Below are positions 56,409-63,772 of a stretch of DNA of 64,000 nt, piece by piece. Source of the DNA: a virus; IMG/VR virus record IMGVR_UViG_3300025030_000088, positions 1 through 64,000 of that record, one strand, 5' to 3'. The position numbers were made by a program, and so were the translations under genes. How positions within the stretch are numbered: the stretch's first letter is position 1; each line of letters begins with the position of its first letter. Under the pieces are notes generated by a model. It saw only the letters and a list, made by a program, of their open reading frames with translations, was not told where the DNA came from and made no database searches.

Positions 56409-56437
56409 TTGACATATTGAAAGAATAAGAATATAAT
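56409..56437 (+). promoter_or_regulatory. Perfect sigma-A promoter for 56480
   Basis: TTGACA (56409-56414), 17-nt spacer, TATAAT (56432-56437). Confidence 0.85.
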
Positions 56438-56479
56438 TAATTATGTTTTAAATTAAATTTACTCAGGAGGTTAAACAAT

Positions 56480-56767
56480 ATGCAAATAAACGATTTAAAG
56501 CAAATCAAAAAGGAACTAAAAACTCTAATATATAAAAACGCAGGAGAAGACCAATCTTTACATATCATGATCTATCAAGATGAATATTTATTATTCAATG
56601 TGCAAATAGATTACCGTTTAAATAGAGAATCAATTGAAAATTGGTATCCATACGAAAATATAATAACTTTTGAAGAGGCAAATAAAAAAGCTAAACAAGT
56701 GTTAAACACCGTTAAAAAATGGTTTAATATAGAGATATGTAATAATATAGAATCATACCATATTTAA
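56480..56767 (+). CDS. Small hypothetical protein (95 aa)
   Basis: ATG after AGGAGG. MQINDLKQIKKELKTL, then HIMIYQDEYLLFNVQI and a helical C-terminus. Not recognised. Monocistronic, with its own promoter and terminator. Confidence 0.55.
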   Translation: MQINDLKQIKKELKTLIYKNAGEDQSLHIMIYQDEYLLFNVQIDYRLNRESIENWYPYENIITFEEANKKAKQVLNTVKKWFNIEICNNIESYHI

Positions 56768-56793
56768 CTAGCATTATAATGCTAGTTTTTCTT
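56767..56793 (+). terminator. Terminator after 56480-56767
   Basis: ACTAGCAT, TATA, ATGCTAGT, then TTTT. Confidence 0.85.
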
Positions 56794-56802
56794 TTCTCTC
56801 AT

Positions 56803-56818
56803 TGTTCCACGTGGAACA
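56803..56818. promoter_or_regulatory. parS-type site, copy 3
   Basis: TGTTCCACGTGGAACA, identical to 44676-44691 and followed by the same ACACAATCAAAAAATAAT string (56816-56833). Confidence 0.75.
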
Positions 56819-56950
56819 CAATCAAAAAATAATATCCCCAACAAATTCACTCCAAACTATAGACATTTAACGGCCAATTTGATATAATGTATTTGTTAGT
56901 ACAATTCTATTTAATCTTATCTCAGTTATAATTAAAAAGGAAGTGAAATA

Positions 56951-57301
56951 ATGAATATATTAAAACTATGCTACAATCTATCAACAAAATATTTAACTGA
57001 ATATCTCCCCAATATTCCAGAACTAAAAATAACAAATGCAATAACCTACAACGGTAGAGCCTACAAAAACATTAAAACTAACATAGTACATACAGTTGCA
57101 CTGTCAAAGCATAATCTATATATTTCTCCTAGTTTTATCGAGGAAGAAGATGTAAATAATATTATAGAAACAATTTGTCATGAATTGGCACACGTATTAT
57201 ATTTTGATCATAGTGAAAAACATAAAGAATTAACAGAATCATTTTATAAGATAGTTAACCTTTGTTTAAAAATAGATAATATTGATTTATTAGCTTGTTA
57301 G
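56951..57301 (+). CDS. SprT-like metallopeptidase (116 aa)
   Basis: ATG after GGAAGTG. The catalytic motif HELAHVLYFDH (HExxH and a downstream His) is in the C-terminal half, with SPSFIEEED before it. SprT-like domains (Spartan family) cut DNA-bound proteins. The N-terminus is short and lacks a zinc-ribbon. A phage copy could process DNA-protein crosslinks or a host factor. Confidence 0.75.
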   Translation: MNILKLCYNLSTKYLTEYLPNIPELKITNAITYNGRAYKNIKTNIVHTVALSKHNLYISPSFIEEEDVNNIIETICHELAHVLYFDHSEKHKELTESFYKIVNLCLKIDNIDLLAC

Positions 57302-57362
57302 TAATACATATAACCCCCTTTTTCCGGTATAAGAAAGGTAAAATAAAAGGAGGCTCCACAAA

Positions 57363-57563
57363 ATGACAAATACAGAGTTAACACAAAAAGCCAAACAATT
57401 AAAACAAAAAATGCTTACCCTCAGAACCACTTCACGCGCAACAATAAAAGAAATCATCCTCTTACATCAATGTAAAGAAAAGGGGAATTATGAACAAATG
57501 TATAATACAAAATTATACAATAAACATTCTAGAGAATATTGCCAATACTTAGAATTAATTTAA
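57363..57563 (+). CDS. Small helical hypothetical protein (66 aa)
   Basis: ATG after AGGAGG. MTNTELTQKAKQLKQKM, then TRTTSRATIKEIILLHQC; helical and basic. Not recognised. Confidence 0.55.
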   Translation: MTNTELTQKAKQLKQKMLTLRTTSRATIKEIILLHQCKEKGNYEQMYNTKLYNKHSREYCQYLELI

Positions 57564-57589
57564 CCTACATTTAGTAGGTTAAATTTTTG
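57560..57589 (+). terminator. Terminator after 57363-57563
   Basis: TAACCTAC with GTAGGTTA, then ATTTTT. Confidence 0.8.
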
Positions 57590-57890
57590 CAAATTTATCT
57601 ATAACAACATAACAGTAGCCATTAAATCAATATATTTTAACCCTATCACCTTAAAAACAACCTTCTACAATTCTCATTAACCCTTATAAAATTATTCTAA
57701 CCTGTATTATACCTATATATCCTAGAATCGGCTCATATATAGATTATTGGATAAAGTTATATATATTATTAATTATATTAATATAAATAAATTATCACAG
57801 AATAATAAAATATTTATTGCATTATACGGTTATATCCTTTATAATATTAATATCAACTTAATACATAAACTTAACAGGGAGGTCACACAA

Positions 57891-58241
57891 ATGAAACAAA
57901 TTAACCAAACTGAATTATATAAACTAACCTACATACAATTTTGTAACCATTTCCTCAATACTAACAAATATAGTAAAGCATACAAAGCTAATCCTGAGAA
58001 ATGGGAAAGTAAGAAAAAAGATTTATTGCAAGATTGGGAAAATATACTTCTACAACGTGCAGAAATTGGCAGTATACCTGAGAAAGTTATCCGGTCATAT
58101 GTCAACCTATTCGGAGAAAAAACTACCAGGAGAATGTTCAGGGGTACGACAGAAAAAGGTCTGCAAGAGTGGGAACAGACACAGATCAAGAAAATATACA
58201 GAGATTCAGAATTAACAAATATAAAGCAAATAATTTATTAA
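57891..58241 (+). CDS. Hypothetical protein (116 aa)
   Basis: ATG at 57891, after GGAGG. MKQINQTELYKLTYIQF, EIGSIPEKVIRSYVNLFG, MFRGTTEKGLQEW. Helical; not recognised. Confidence 0.6.
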   Translation: MKQINQTELYKLTYIQFCNHFLNTNKYSKAYKANPEKWESKKKDLLQDWENILLQRAEIGSIPEKVIRSYVNLFGEKTTRRMFRGTTEKGLQEWEQTQIKKIYRDSELTNIKQIIY

Positions 58242-58270
58242 CCTACTTATTATAGCAGGTTTTTTATTTT
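58240..58270 (+). terminator. Terminator after 57891-58241
   Basis: AACCTaC with GcAGGTT (one mismatch), then TTTTATTTT. Confidence 0.7.
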
Positions 58271-58353
58271 ACATCCTATTGTAATATTAATATAAATATG
58301 TTACAATATCCTCAGTACATTAAATAGTATCAAAAAAAGGAAGTGACCACATA

Positions 58354-58638
58354 ATGACACTAACCCACCACGCAAAATTAAGAATGTCCCAGCGCATAAT
58401 AACCCTCCAGGACATCTACACAACCGTTAAATGTGGCACTCCTTCCGAAGCAAAAAATAACTTAACCTGCTACACTTACGACAACATCTATGTTATACTA
58501 GATTCAACAACTCAAACAGTTATTACAGCTTGCTTTACAAAGTCCTATACCCGACAATTAGAGCAATACGCAAAACAACAAAATATAGGATTTTATACAG
58601 CAATCAAACAATTAAGGAGGTCACAAATTGTTAGCTAA
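58354..58638 (+). CDS. DUF4258 protein (94 aa)
   Basis: ATG after AAGGAAG. Begins LTHHAKLRMSQRIITLQDIY, then CYTYDNIYVILDSTTQ and CFTK, as in DUF4258 domains (small, RelE-like-fold candidates). Coupled to the next small gene by overlap. Confidence 0.7.
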   Translation: MTLTHHAKLRMSQRIITLQDIYTTVKCGTPSEAKNNLTCYTYDNIYVILDSTTQTVITACFTKSYTRQLEQYAKQQNIGFYTAIKQLRRSQIVS

Positions 58639-58804
58639 ATATAAAAATATTATTATTCTTACTATGTCATTTAATCCTGATCAAGTTATCGGAACTATTG
58701 CCGGAATAGAATTCAAGGCCGATATTCAGACAGATTCAAAAGGTAATCAGTATATTATAGTCAATAGAATTAAATATTACCTTAGTCAATTTAAGGTAAT
58801 ATAG
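58628..58804 (+). CDS. Small hypothetical protein (58 aa), overlapping DUF4258
   Basis: TTG 7 nt after GGAGG; begins MLAKYKNIIILTMSFN, ends QFKVI. Overlaps the DUF4258 gene end by 11 nt. Together with it this might be a toxin-antitoxin-like pair, which is speculative. Confidence 0.65.
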   Translation: MLAKYKNIIILTMSFNPDQVIGTIAGIEFKADIQTDSKGNQYIIVNRIKYYLSQFKVI

Positions 58805-58831
58805 TAAAATTATAAGAAAGGAGCGATCATC

Positions 58832-58924
58832 TTGTCCCAAACTACATTAATTTCTCTATTCATTGCCGGGAAAATAACGGAGCCACAATTCAGAAAATTG
58901 TTAACAAAAGTAAAAAATAAATAA
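58832..58924 (+). CDS. Very small ORF (30 aa)
   Basis: TTG after AAGGAG; MSQTTLISLFIAGKIT then a Lys-rich end. Followed by a terminator. Could be a real micro-protein. Confidence 0.5.
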   Translation: MSQTTLISLFIAGKITEPQFRKLLTKVKNK

Positions 58925-58942
58925 TCATACATAGAATTATTT

Positions 58943-58970
58943 AATACCTTGTTGTGAGGTATTTTTTATT
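58943..58970 (+). terminator. Terminator after 58832-58924
   Basis: AATACCT with AGGTATT, then TTTTT. Confidence 0.8.
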
Positions 58971-59155
58971 TTCTCACTCTCCAACATCTTCCCACATTCC
59001 CTACAAGGCCGATAAAAAAATTATACCTGTATTCGCTCTATGGGGCTGTCAGAGAGGTTATAATTGATTTAGGTTTAATGTGACCGGATTTAAGCTGATT
59101 GGAATTAAAATTTTAAAGAATTTAAAGAATCAAAAAATAAATATTCAAAATGTTA

Positions 59156-59185
59156 TTGACATACCACTCCCACCTGTGGTAGAAT
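59156..59185 (+). promoter_or_regulatory. Promoter with dyad for the DUF262-type gene
   Basis: TTGACA (59156-59161), 18-nt spacer, TAGAAT (59180-59185). The spacer contains ACCAC and GTGGT arms. Confidence 0.75.
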
Positions 59186-59348
59186 AACTTAACTTCAAAA
59201 ACGGACATAAGCAACACACCAGCAAGCTACTAGGTGAGGCGTTCCCTAGAAATGTTTTAAATGTTACTTGTCACTTAACTATTAGTCACAATGTCCCTAA
59301 ACTATGTAAATAGATTTTAAATAATATGTTACATAGGAGGTATGTTTA

Positions 59349-59696
59349 ATGGCGTTTATAAAACAGAATATTAACATAACTGGCAAGGGTTTAGTCAAGA
59401 ATGAAACAAGAATTATGTATGATCCGATGCTTCAAAGGAATTTTGTCTGGAAAGATAATCAACAATCTAATTTAATTCGTGCAATCATTTTAGATTATCC
59501 AATACCTGCCATTTACGCAAGGGATACAGGAGATAACAATTACTGGATTTTAGATGGAAGACAACGTATTACTACAGTTCAAAAATTCATTAAAAATGAA
59601 TTTGCACTATCTAAAACACTTGAAAATATCAATGATGTGGAAGTTGCAGGGAAATACTTCAAAGAATTACCAGAAGATTTCCAAGATGAAATATAA
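59349..59696 (+). CDS. Short DUF262-type (ParB-like) protein
   Basis: 115 aa, ATG after AGGAGG. DUF262 landmarks: YDPMLQRNFVWKDNQQSNL, YPIPAIYARD, WILDGRQRITTVQKF (usual DGQQR reads DGRQR). Full-length DUF262 proteins are about 300 aa or more; this one ends at LPEDFQDEI, so it is a truncated or stand-alone N-domain. DUF262 proteins resemble ParB nucleases and occur in defence and phage loci. Confidence 0.75.
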   Translation: MAFIKQNINITGKGLVKNETRIMYDPMLQRNFVWKDNQQSNLIRAIILDYPIPAIYARDTGDNNYWILDGRQRITTVQKFIKNEFALSKTLENINDVEVAGKYFKELPEDFQDEI

Positions 59697-59809
59697 GAAG
59701 GATTATAATTGACAACATATTTATAATAACTTATTATCTTAATTGTGCTTGTATATTGCTTATAACAGCAGTAACAGGTAGAATTAAGATAATAAAGGGA
59801 GGCAACACA

Positions 59810-60046
59810 ATGAAAAATTTAACAATCCAAGATTTAATTGATATGTACGAGATCGAAGAAGGTTTACAAGTAGAATCAGAAGAATTAATAATGGAAGTTC
59901 ATCCTTCAGAATATTATCTAGGAGGTGAAAAAGGAGGGTATACAACAGACGATAATAGATATTTTAGCAGTTTAGAATCAGCTATTCAGTATATTGTCAA
60001 TAGTATGGGAGGTTTGGAAAAAATTATTAGGTATGAAGAAGCATAA
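59810..60046 (+). CDS. Small hypothetical protein (78 aa)
   Basis: ATG at 59810, after GGAGG. MKNLTIQDLIDMYEIEEGL, then EVHPSEYYLGGEKGGY. Not recognised. Confidence 0.55.
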   Translation: MKNLTIQDLIDMYEIEEGLQVESEELIMEVHPSEYYLGGEKGGYTTDDNRYFSSLESAIQYIVNSMGGLEKIIRYEEA

Positions 60047-60128
60047 CAGATCATTTACAACGGTTTATGGAGGTATACCCGTTAAAAACCTCCTACCAGA
60101 AAATTAGATTTATGAGGAGGAATTTTTA

Positions 60129-60479
60129 ATGTTATATTACCATCACGAAAACAGGGAGGGTGATTTTACCCTCAGATGGATAGCCGAAATAGTCGGCCAT
60201 GTTGACGGAATAGAAAGATGCTTTGAAGGGCCGTTTACTATCAGTATAACACCGACACTGTTAGTTTTTCGTGGTTATTCAAAATTCAACAAGAAGCATG
60301 TCGCTTATTGTGTTGAATTTAAAAAATGGAATAAACCTGAGAACTGGAAAGAAATTTCAAAAGACCATTTGTTAGTAGGAGAAATGCAGTTCGGGTGGAT
60401 TCAAGGAGGCAATCCAGGTTCTAGTTCGTATATGGGCTTGTGGCAGAAACCAGGACAGTTTCCTCTTATGCACGTTTAG
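60129..60479 (+). CDS. Hypothetical protein (116 aa)
   Basis: ATG after GAGGAGG. REGDFTLRWIAEIVG, FRGYSKFNKKHVAYCVEF, FGWIQGGNPGSSSYMG. Beta-rich; not recognised. Higher GC than the left arm. Confidence 0.55.
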   Translation: MLYYHHENREGDFTLRWIAEIVGHVDGIERCFEGPFTISITPTLLVFRGYSKFNKKHVAYCVEFKKWNKPENWKEISKDHLLVGEMQFGWIQGGNPGSSSYMGLWQKPGQFPLMHV

Positions 60480-60558
60480 TTAGAGTTTTTAACCATATTC
60501 CTGCTTTGTCAGGGTGTTGGTGGGTATTAAAATATTATATAATAGGAGGAATTTATTA

Positions 60559-60981
60559 ATGAAAATGCACGATGTACATATTAATAATTTTTACCCATAC
60601 AAAGTTAATTGCCTGAGTTTTAACGGTTGTAATATTCATAATTGTAATATATTAAACATATCATCGTTACACGTTATTGGATTCGATAATAGTTATGTTT
60701 CTGGTTTCTTTTTCGTAAACCCAACAAAATCAGACTTAGAAGCAATTGAGAAACACTTACATGATCAGATTAAAAGAATCTTTCCTAAGTTTATTTATAG
60801 AGATTCTTTTAATTATCGTATTGATGAACCATCTATATATAATATTAAAGTGAATGGTAAGTTAAGGAAATTTAAAGCACCTTATTGTGAAAATGGTTGC
60901 AGACCATTTACTGCTGAAAAGATTAGTTTTTTTGCTAAAATATTAGATTTTATTCACGTCTATGATTGCGAACTATTATAA
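60559..60981 (+). CDS. Hypothetical protein (140 aa)
   Basis: ATG at 60559, after GGAGG. Contains Cys/Asn-rich NGCNIHNCNILN and LDFIHVYDCELL. Not recognised. Confidence 0.55.
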   Translation: MKMHDVHINNFYPYKVNCLSFNGCNIHNCNILNISSLHVIGFDNSYVSGFFFVNPTKSDLEAIEKHLHDQIKRIFPKFIYRDSFNYRIDEPSIYNIKVNGKLRKFKAPYCENGCRPFTAEKISFFAKILDFIHVYDCELL

Positions 60982-61009
60982 ACCCTTGATAATCAAGGGT
61001 TTAATTTTG
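60980..61009 (+). terminator. Terminator after 60559-60981
   Basis: AAACCCTTGA with TCAAGGGTTT, then TTTT-rich. Confidence 0.85.
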
Positions 61010-61076
61010 TCTATAACAGAACTATAATTTCCAAATTATTACCAAAATATAACATTGGAATCGATTAAGATATAGC

Positions 61077-61105
61077 TTGACATTTATATTAATAATCTAT
61101 ATACT
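61077..61105 (+). promoter_or_regulatory. Promoter for 61148
   Basis: TTGACA (61077-61082), 17-nt spacer, TATACT (61100-61105). Confidence 0.8.
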
Positions 61106-61147
61106 TGTATTTAATCAATCAAATACATATTAAAAGGGGTTAACCAA

Positions 61148-61351
61148 ATGGCAAATGAACATTGCAAGGAATATCTAAAAGCATTCAGAAAAGCAGTAGG
61201 AGCGAAAAAGGACGAAAAAATTAACAAAAGATATAAAAGTATGTTCGGATGGTTAGCACCTGATGACAGGTATTATACAGGACATTGTGGCCATTGTGCA
61301 GAAGTTAAATATCTCAGTAGAATTTACGGAAATCAAGAAATTGATATTTAA
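61148..61351 (+). CDS. Small Cys/His-containing protein (67 aa)
   Basis: ATG after AAAGGGG. Basic start (CKEYLKAFRKAVGAKK), then TGHCGHCAEVKYLSR, a CGHC motif. May bind metal. Not recognised. Confidence 0.55.
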   Translation: MANEHCKEYLKAFRKAVGAKKDEKINKRYKSMFGWLAPDDRYYTGHCGHCAEVKYLSRIYGNQEIDI

Positions 61352-61378
61352 CCTTCTATTGTAAAGGTTTTATTTTTA
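61350..61378 (+). terminator. Terminator after 61148-61351
   Basis: AACCTT with AAGGTT, then TATTTTT. Confidence 0.7.
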
Positions 61379-61406
61379 TCAATAAATAAAAAGGAGGAGT
61401 ATTATT

Positions 61407-61547
61407 ATGATTTGTATACATAGATATAAACCATTGGAAATTGTAGGAAATGAATTAATTTTAATTTGCATTAAGTGTAAAAATATAGTATATAAGAAAT
61501 TACCAGGATTTAATTATAGAATCTTAGATAATCAAATATATAATTAA
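61407..61547 (+). CDS. Small zinc-finger-like protein (46 aa)
   Basis: ATG after AGGAGG. MICIHRYKPLEIVGNE, then CIKCKNIVYKKLPGF: a single CxxC with an upstream Cys/His. Co-transcribed with the next gene (14-nt gap). Confidence 0.65.
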   Translation: MICIHRYKPLEIVGNELILICIKCKNIVYKKLPGFNYRILDNQIYN

Positions 61548-61561
61548 AAGGAGCGAATAAA

Positions 61562-61975
61562 ATGTCATATACTAAAATAGTTAAACAATGGGAAAGAGAA
61601 TCTAAAAGAAAGGATAAACAACAAGCAACCGAAAGAAAACGACAACAAGCAAGAACAGAACAATTTCAAGAAGCAATATACATAGCAAAGGGTAAACAGG
61701 AGAAACAAGAAAAGGCAGAGCAGGAGGAAAGGCAGCAAAGGATTAACAATATTAAGCAGGAAATATTTCTATCCTTGCAAAAGAATAACCCTTTTAATTA
61801 TCAGCAATTCCTAATAATTTATGATATTTTGTCCTATAACTTTAATCAGATTATATCAGACTTATATAAGAATAAAATAACCATAGCAGATATAAAGGCA
61901 GTTATTGAGTATATAGAAGAACACAGCAAAGAATTAATAAATGAATATTGGAAGGATAAACTGCAAGCAATATAA
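61562..61975 (+). CDS. Coiled-coil basic protein (137 aa)
   Basis: ATG after AAGGAG. The first 60 residues are Gln/Lys/Arg/Glu-rich coiled coil (KRKDKQQATERKRQQARTE). The C-terminus is helical (FLIIYDILSYNF). Probably nucleic-acid binding or an adaptor; not recognised. Confidence 0.55.
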   Translation: MSYTKIVKQWERESKRKDKQQATERKRQQARTEQFQEAIYIAKGKQEKQEKAEQEERQQRINNIKQEIFLSLQKNNPFNYQQFLIIYDILSYNFNQIISDLYKNKITIADIKAVIEYIEEHSKELINEYWKDKLQAI

Positions 61976-62000
61976 AGGCCACTGAGCCTTTTTATTTTTG
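61974..62000 (+). terminator. Terminator after 61562-61975
   Basis: AAAGGC with GCCTTT, then TTATTTTT. Confidence 0.75.
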
Positions 62001-62013
62001 CTTGAATTAACAC

Positions 62014-62043
62014 TTTACAAATATATTACTATTGTGTTATAAT
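62014..62043 (+). promoter_or_regulatory. Promoter for 62077
   Basis: TTTACA (62014-62019), 18-nt spacer, TATAAT (62038-62043). Confidence 0.7.
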
Positions 62044-62076
62044 AAATTAATAGATTATACAGGAGGTGCAGAGTAA

Positions 62077-62331
62077 ATGACCAAAAAGTTTTGGCAGGGT
62101 GGAGTCAATAAAATAATTGAAAAGATACTTAACGGCAAAAGAACTATTCAAGATGCTAAATTTTATATGGATCATAAATTTGTTGGAGATAGTAGGGAAG
62201 CATTTAACCATAAAGCATATATAGCAACATCAGCAGATCAAACTGCTGAAACGACTGTATATAACATGTTAAATGATGCTATTAAATTGGGATATGGGAA
62301 AGATACAAATTTTGAAAGAGTGTTCCGGTAA
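62077..62331 (+). CDS. Small hypothetical protein (84 aa)
   Basis: ATG after AGGAGG. MTKKFWQGGVNKIIEKIL, then AFNHKAYIATSADQTAE. Not recognised. Confidence 0.55.
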   Translation: MTKKFWQGGVNKIIEKILNGKRTIQDAKFYMDHKFVGDSREAFNHKAYIATSADQTAETTVYNMLNDAIKLGYGKDTNFERVFR

Positions 62332-62380
62332 CATTAGCAAACTGGTATATTGTCACGATATTTGAAGGAGGTTTTTATAA

Positions 62381-62568
62381 ATGTTTAAAACTGAAAAAGG
62401 TATTAATGTTTTTGGTAAAGAATTGACAATATTAAGAAAAACAAAAAAGCAGGAGAAAAAATTCTACTAAAAGAGGGATTTATTAACAAATATCATAATG
62501 ATGCACTTGTAAAAGATGGTATTGTTGCATCCTATAGTAAATTGTGCGGATATTGGGTATTAGATTAA
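62381..62568 (+). pseudogene. Small gene with an apparent -1 frameshift at AAAAAAG
   Basis: ATG after AAGGAGG. The zero frame stops at 62468-62470 after 29 aa. Shifting -1 at AAAAAAG (62443-62449), a heptamer of the dnaX type A AAA AAG, restores a 62-aa protein (GEKILLKEGFINKYHND to YWVLD) ending at 62566. Either a pseudogene, a homopolymer error or programmed frameshifting. Confidence 0.55.
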
Positions 62569-62610
62569 CATGAGTCGAAAGGCTTTTCTTTTTATCTATG
62601 AAAATAACAC

Positions 62611-62639
62611 TTGACATTATTATATTTATAGTTTATTAT
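62611..62639 (+). promoter_or_regulatory. Promoter for 62685
   Basis: TTGACA (62611-62616), 17-nt spacer, TATTAT (62634-62639). Confidence 0.75.
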
Positions 62640-62684
62640 AGTAAGTGTAGATAGTAAATACATATTTTTGAGGAGGGTTATAAA

Positions 62685-62941
62685 TTGAATAATAATATTT
62701 ATTGGGGTTTAAGACCACAAGCAAAAGGCGAATATATAAATATTAATATTACTACAGGGATAATTAATTATTGTATTGCTTCAGGTAAAAATATGTGTGG
62801 AGTGGTTTATAATATACCATCTAGTATTAAATTATCTGAGTATATAAAATCATATGGTAAATTGGAAAAAAGGATAAAAATACAATAGATAAATTTGCAA
62901 AGGAGTATCCAATAGAATTTAATAAATATATCAATATGTAA
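62685..62941 (+). pseudogene. Small gene with an apparent -1 shift at an A-run
   Basis: TTG after AGGAGGG. The zero frame stops at 62886-62888 (67 aa). If one more A is present in the run 62866-62871, the frame continues (KDKNTIDKFAKEYPI to YINM) to the TAA at 62939, giving about 85 aa. The open continuation suggests the break is real or a sequencing slip. Confidence 0.5.
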
Positions 62942-62989
62942 AATAATTGAATAGATTAACGAATTTATAATGATATAGGAGGCTACAAC

Positions 62990-63225
62990 ATGAATAATAA
63001 TAAACTATTAAAGCTAAAAAATGATTTAGAACGTAAGAAAGATGATTTACAGGAATCACTCAGTAAATACAAAAGGACGTTCTACAACTAATCGAAACAG
63101 CAGACGCAGAAAAAATAACAGATATTAACAGTTATACAAGTTATGGTAAGATGTTTGATACAGCTAAACAGATTGAAGAAATTAACGCAAAATTGAGAGT
63201 ATGTAATTATTTGCTAGAAGATTAA
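62990..63225 (+). pseudogene. Small coiled-coil gene with an apparent -1 shift at an A-run
   Basis: ATG after GGAGG. The zero frame stops at 63089 after 33 aa. One more A in the run at 63071-63074 would continue the frame (DVLQLIETADAEK to CNYLLED) to the TAA at 63223, about 78 aa. Both parts are helical and Lys/Glu-rich, consistent with one original protein. Confidence 0.5.
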
Positions 63226-63250
63226 CAGGGGTTTTAATCCCTGTTTTTTC
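63225..63250 (+). terminator. Terminator after 62990-63225
   Basis: ACAGGG with CCCTGT, then TTTTTT. The stem overlaps the stop codon at 63223-63225. Confidence 0.75.
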
Positions 63251-63262
63251 TTTGTCTCCCTC

Positions 63263-63291
63263 TTGACAACCTAAAAGAATAGTATTATAAT
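63263..63291 (+). promoter_or_regulatory. Perfect sigma-A promoter for 63328
   Basis: TTGACA (63263-63268), 17-nt spacer, TATAAT (63286-63291). Confidence 0.85.
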
Positions 63292-63327
63292 TATATTTAG
63301 CACCACACATTAAAGGAGGTCATATTA

Positions 63328-63666
63328 ATGCTTAACAACCGTGATTTTATAAGGGTATTAAATAAAGTTAAGGAACTGGAGCAGAAAAAGAAATTAATGT
63401 TTACTGATTACACTATAGCCGAATTAAAGGATTATGTCGAGAATACAAATTTATTGCTTGATTATATAGTAGTATTAGAGGAAGGATTAAAGCAGGATAC
63501 AGTACAAAAGGGTTATTATTTTGCAGAGTATGACGAGAATTCATTATCTTATTGCGTATTCCATACAGATTTAAATTCAGGTCGTGCATATAGTAGTTTT
63601 TCAATTATGCAAGAGGCCACAAGAGATGCACAGAAAAGAAATTATGAAAGAACAACAGGAGCCTAA
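63328..63666 (+). CDS. Hypothetical protein (112 aa)
   Basis: ATG after AAAGGAGG. MLNNRDFIRVLNKVKELEQ at the start, then a coiled-coil helix and YYFAEYDENSLSYCVFH. Not recognised. Confidence 0.6.
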   Translation: MLNNRDFIRVLNKVKELEQKKKLMFTDYTIAELKDYVENTNLLLDYIVVLEEGLKQDTVQKGYYFAEYDENSLSYCVFHTDLNSGRAYSSFSIMQEATRDAQKRNYERTTGA

Positions 63667-63685
63667 AAATTCCTGTTTTATTTTT
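63655..63685 (+). terminator. Terminator after 63328-63666
   Basis: ACAGGA with TCCTGT, then TTTATTTTT. The stem overlaps the stop codon. Confidence 0.75.
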
Positions 63686-63695
63686 GTCTAAAGTA

Positions 63696-63724
63696 TTGCA
63701 ATATTATTATTTTTATATTATAAT
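63696..63724 (+). promoter_or_regulatory. Promoter for 63773
   Basis: TTGCAA (63696-63701), 17-nt spacer, TATAAT (63719-63724). Confidence 0.7.
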
Positions 63725-63772
63725 AGGTATTAAGCAGTACATAATAAATTAACTTAAAGGGAGTGCTGAACA

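Larger units (their letters stand above)
58925..59348. other. Non-coding interval, about 420 nt, with a promoter and structured leader
   Basis: Terminator 58943-58970; promoter 59156-59185; then a leader holding a CTAGG/CCTAG hairpin near 59230-59250. The promoter spacer contains ACCAC/GTGGT dyad sequence, a possible operator. Confidence 0.6.

Noticed and set aside
58354-58804. DUF4258 plus 58-aa overlap as a toxin-antitoxin pair
   Set aside because: Only the overlapping layout supports it; no antitoxin DNA-binding motif is visible.
59200-59260. TAGGTGAGGC resembling an M-box (Mg) riboswitch core
   Set aside because: Only about ten bases match and the following conserved parts are missing; the downstream gene is a DUF262-type protein, not a transporter.
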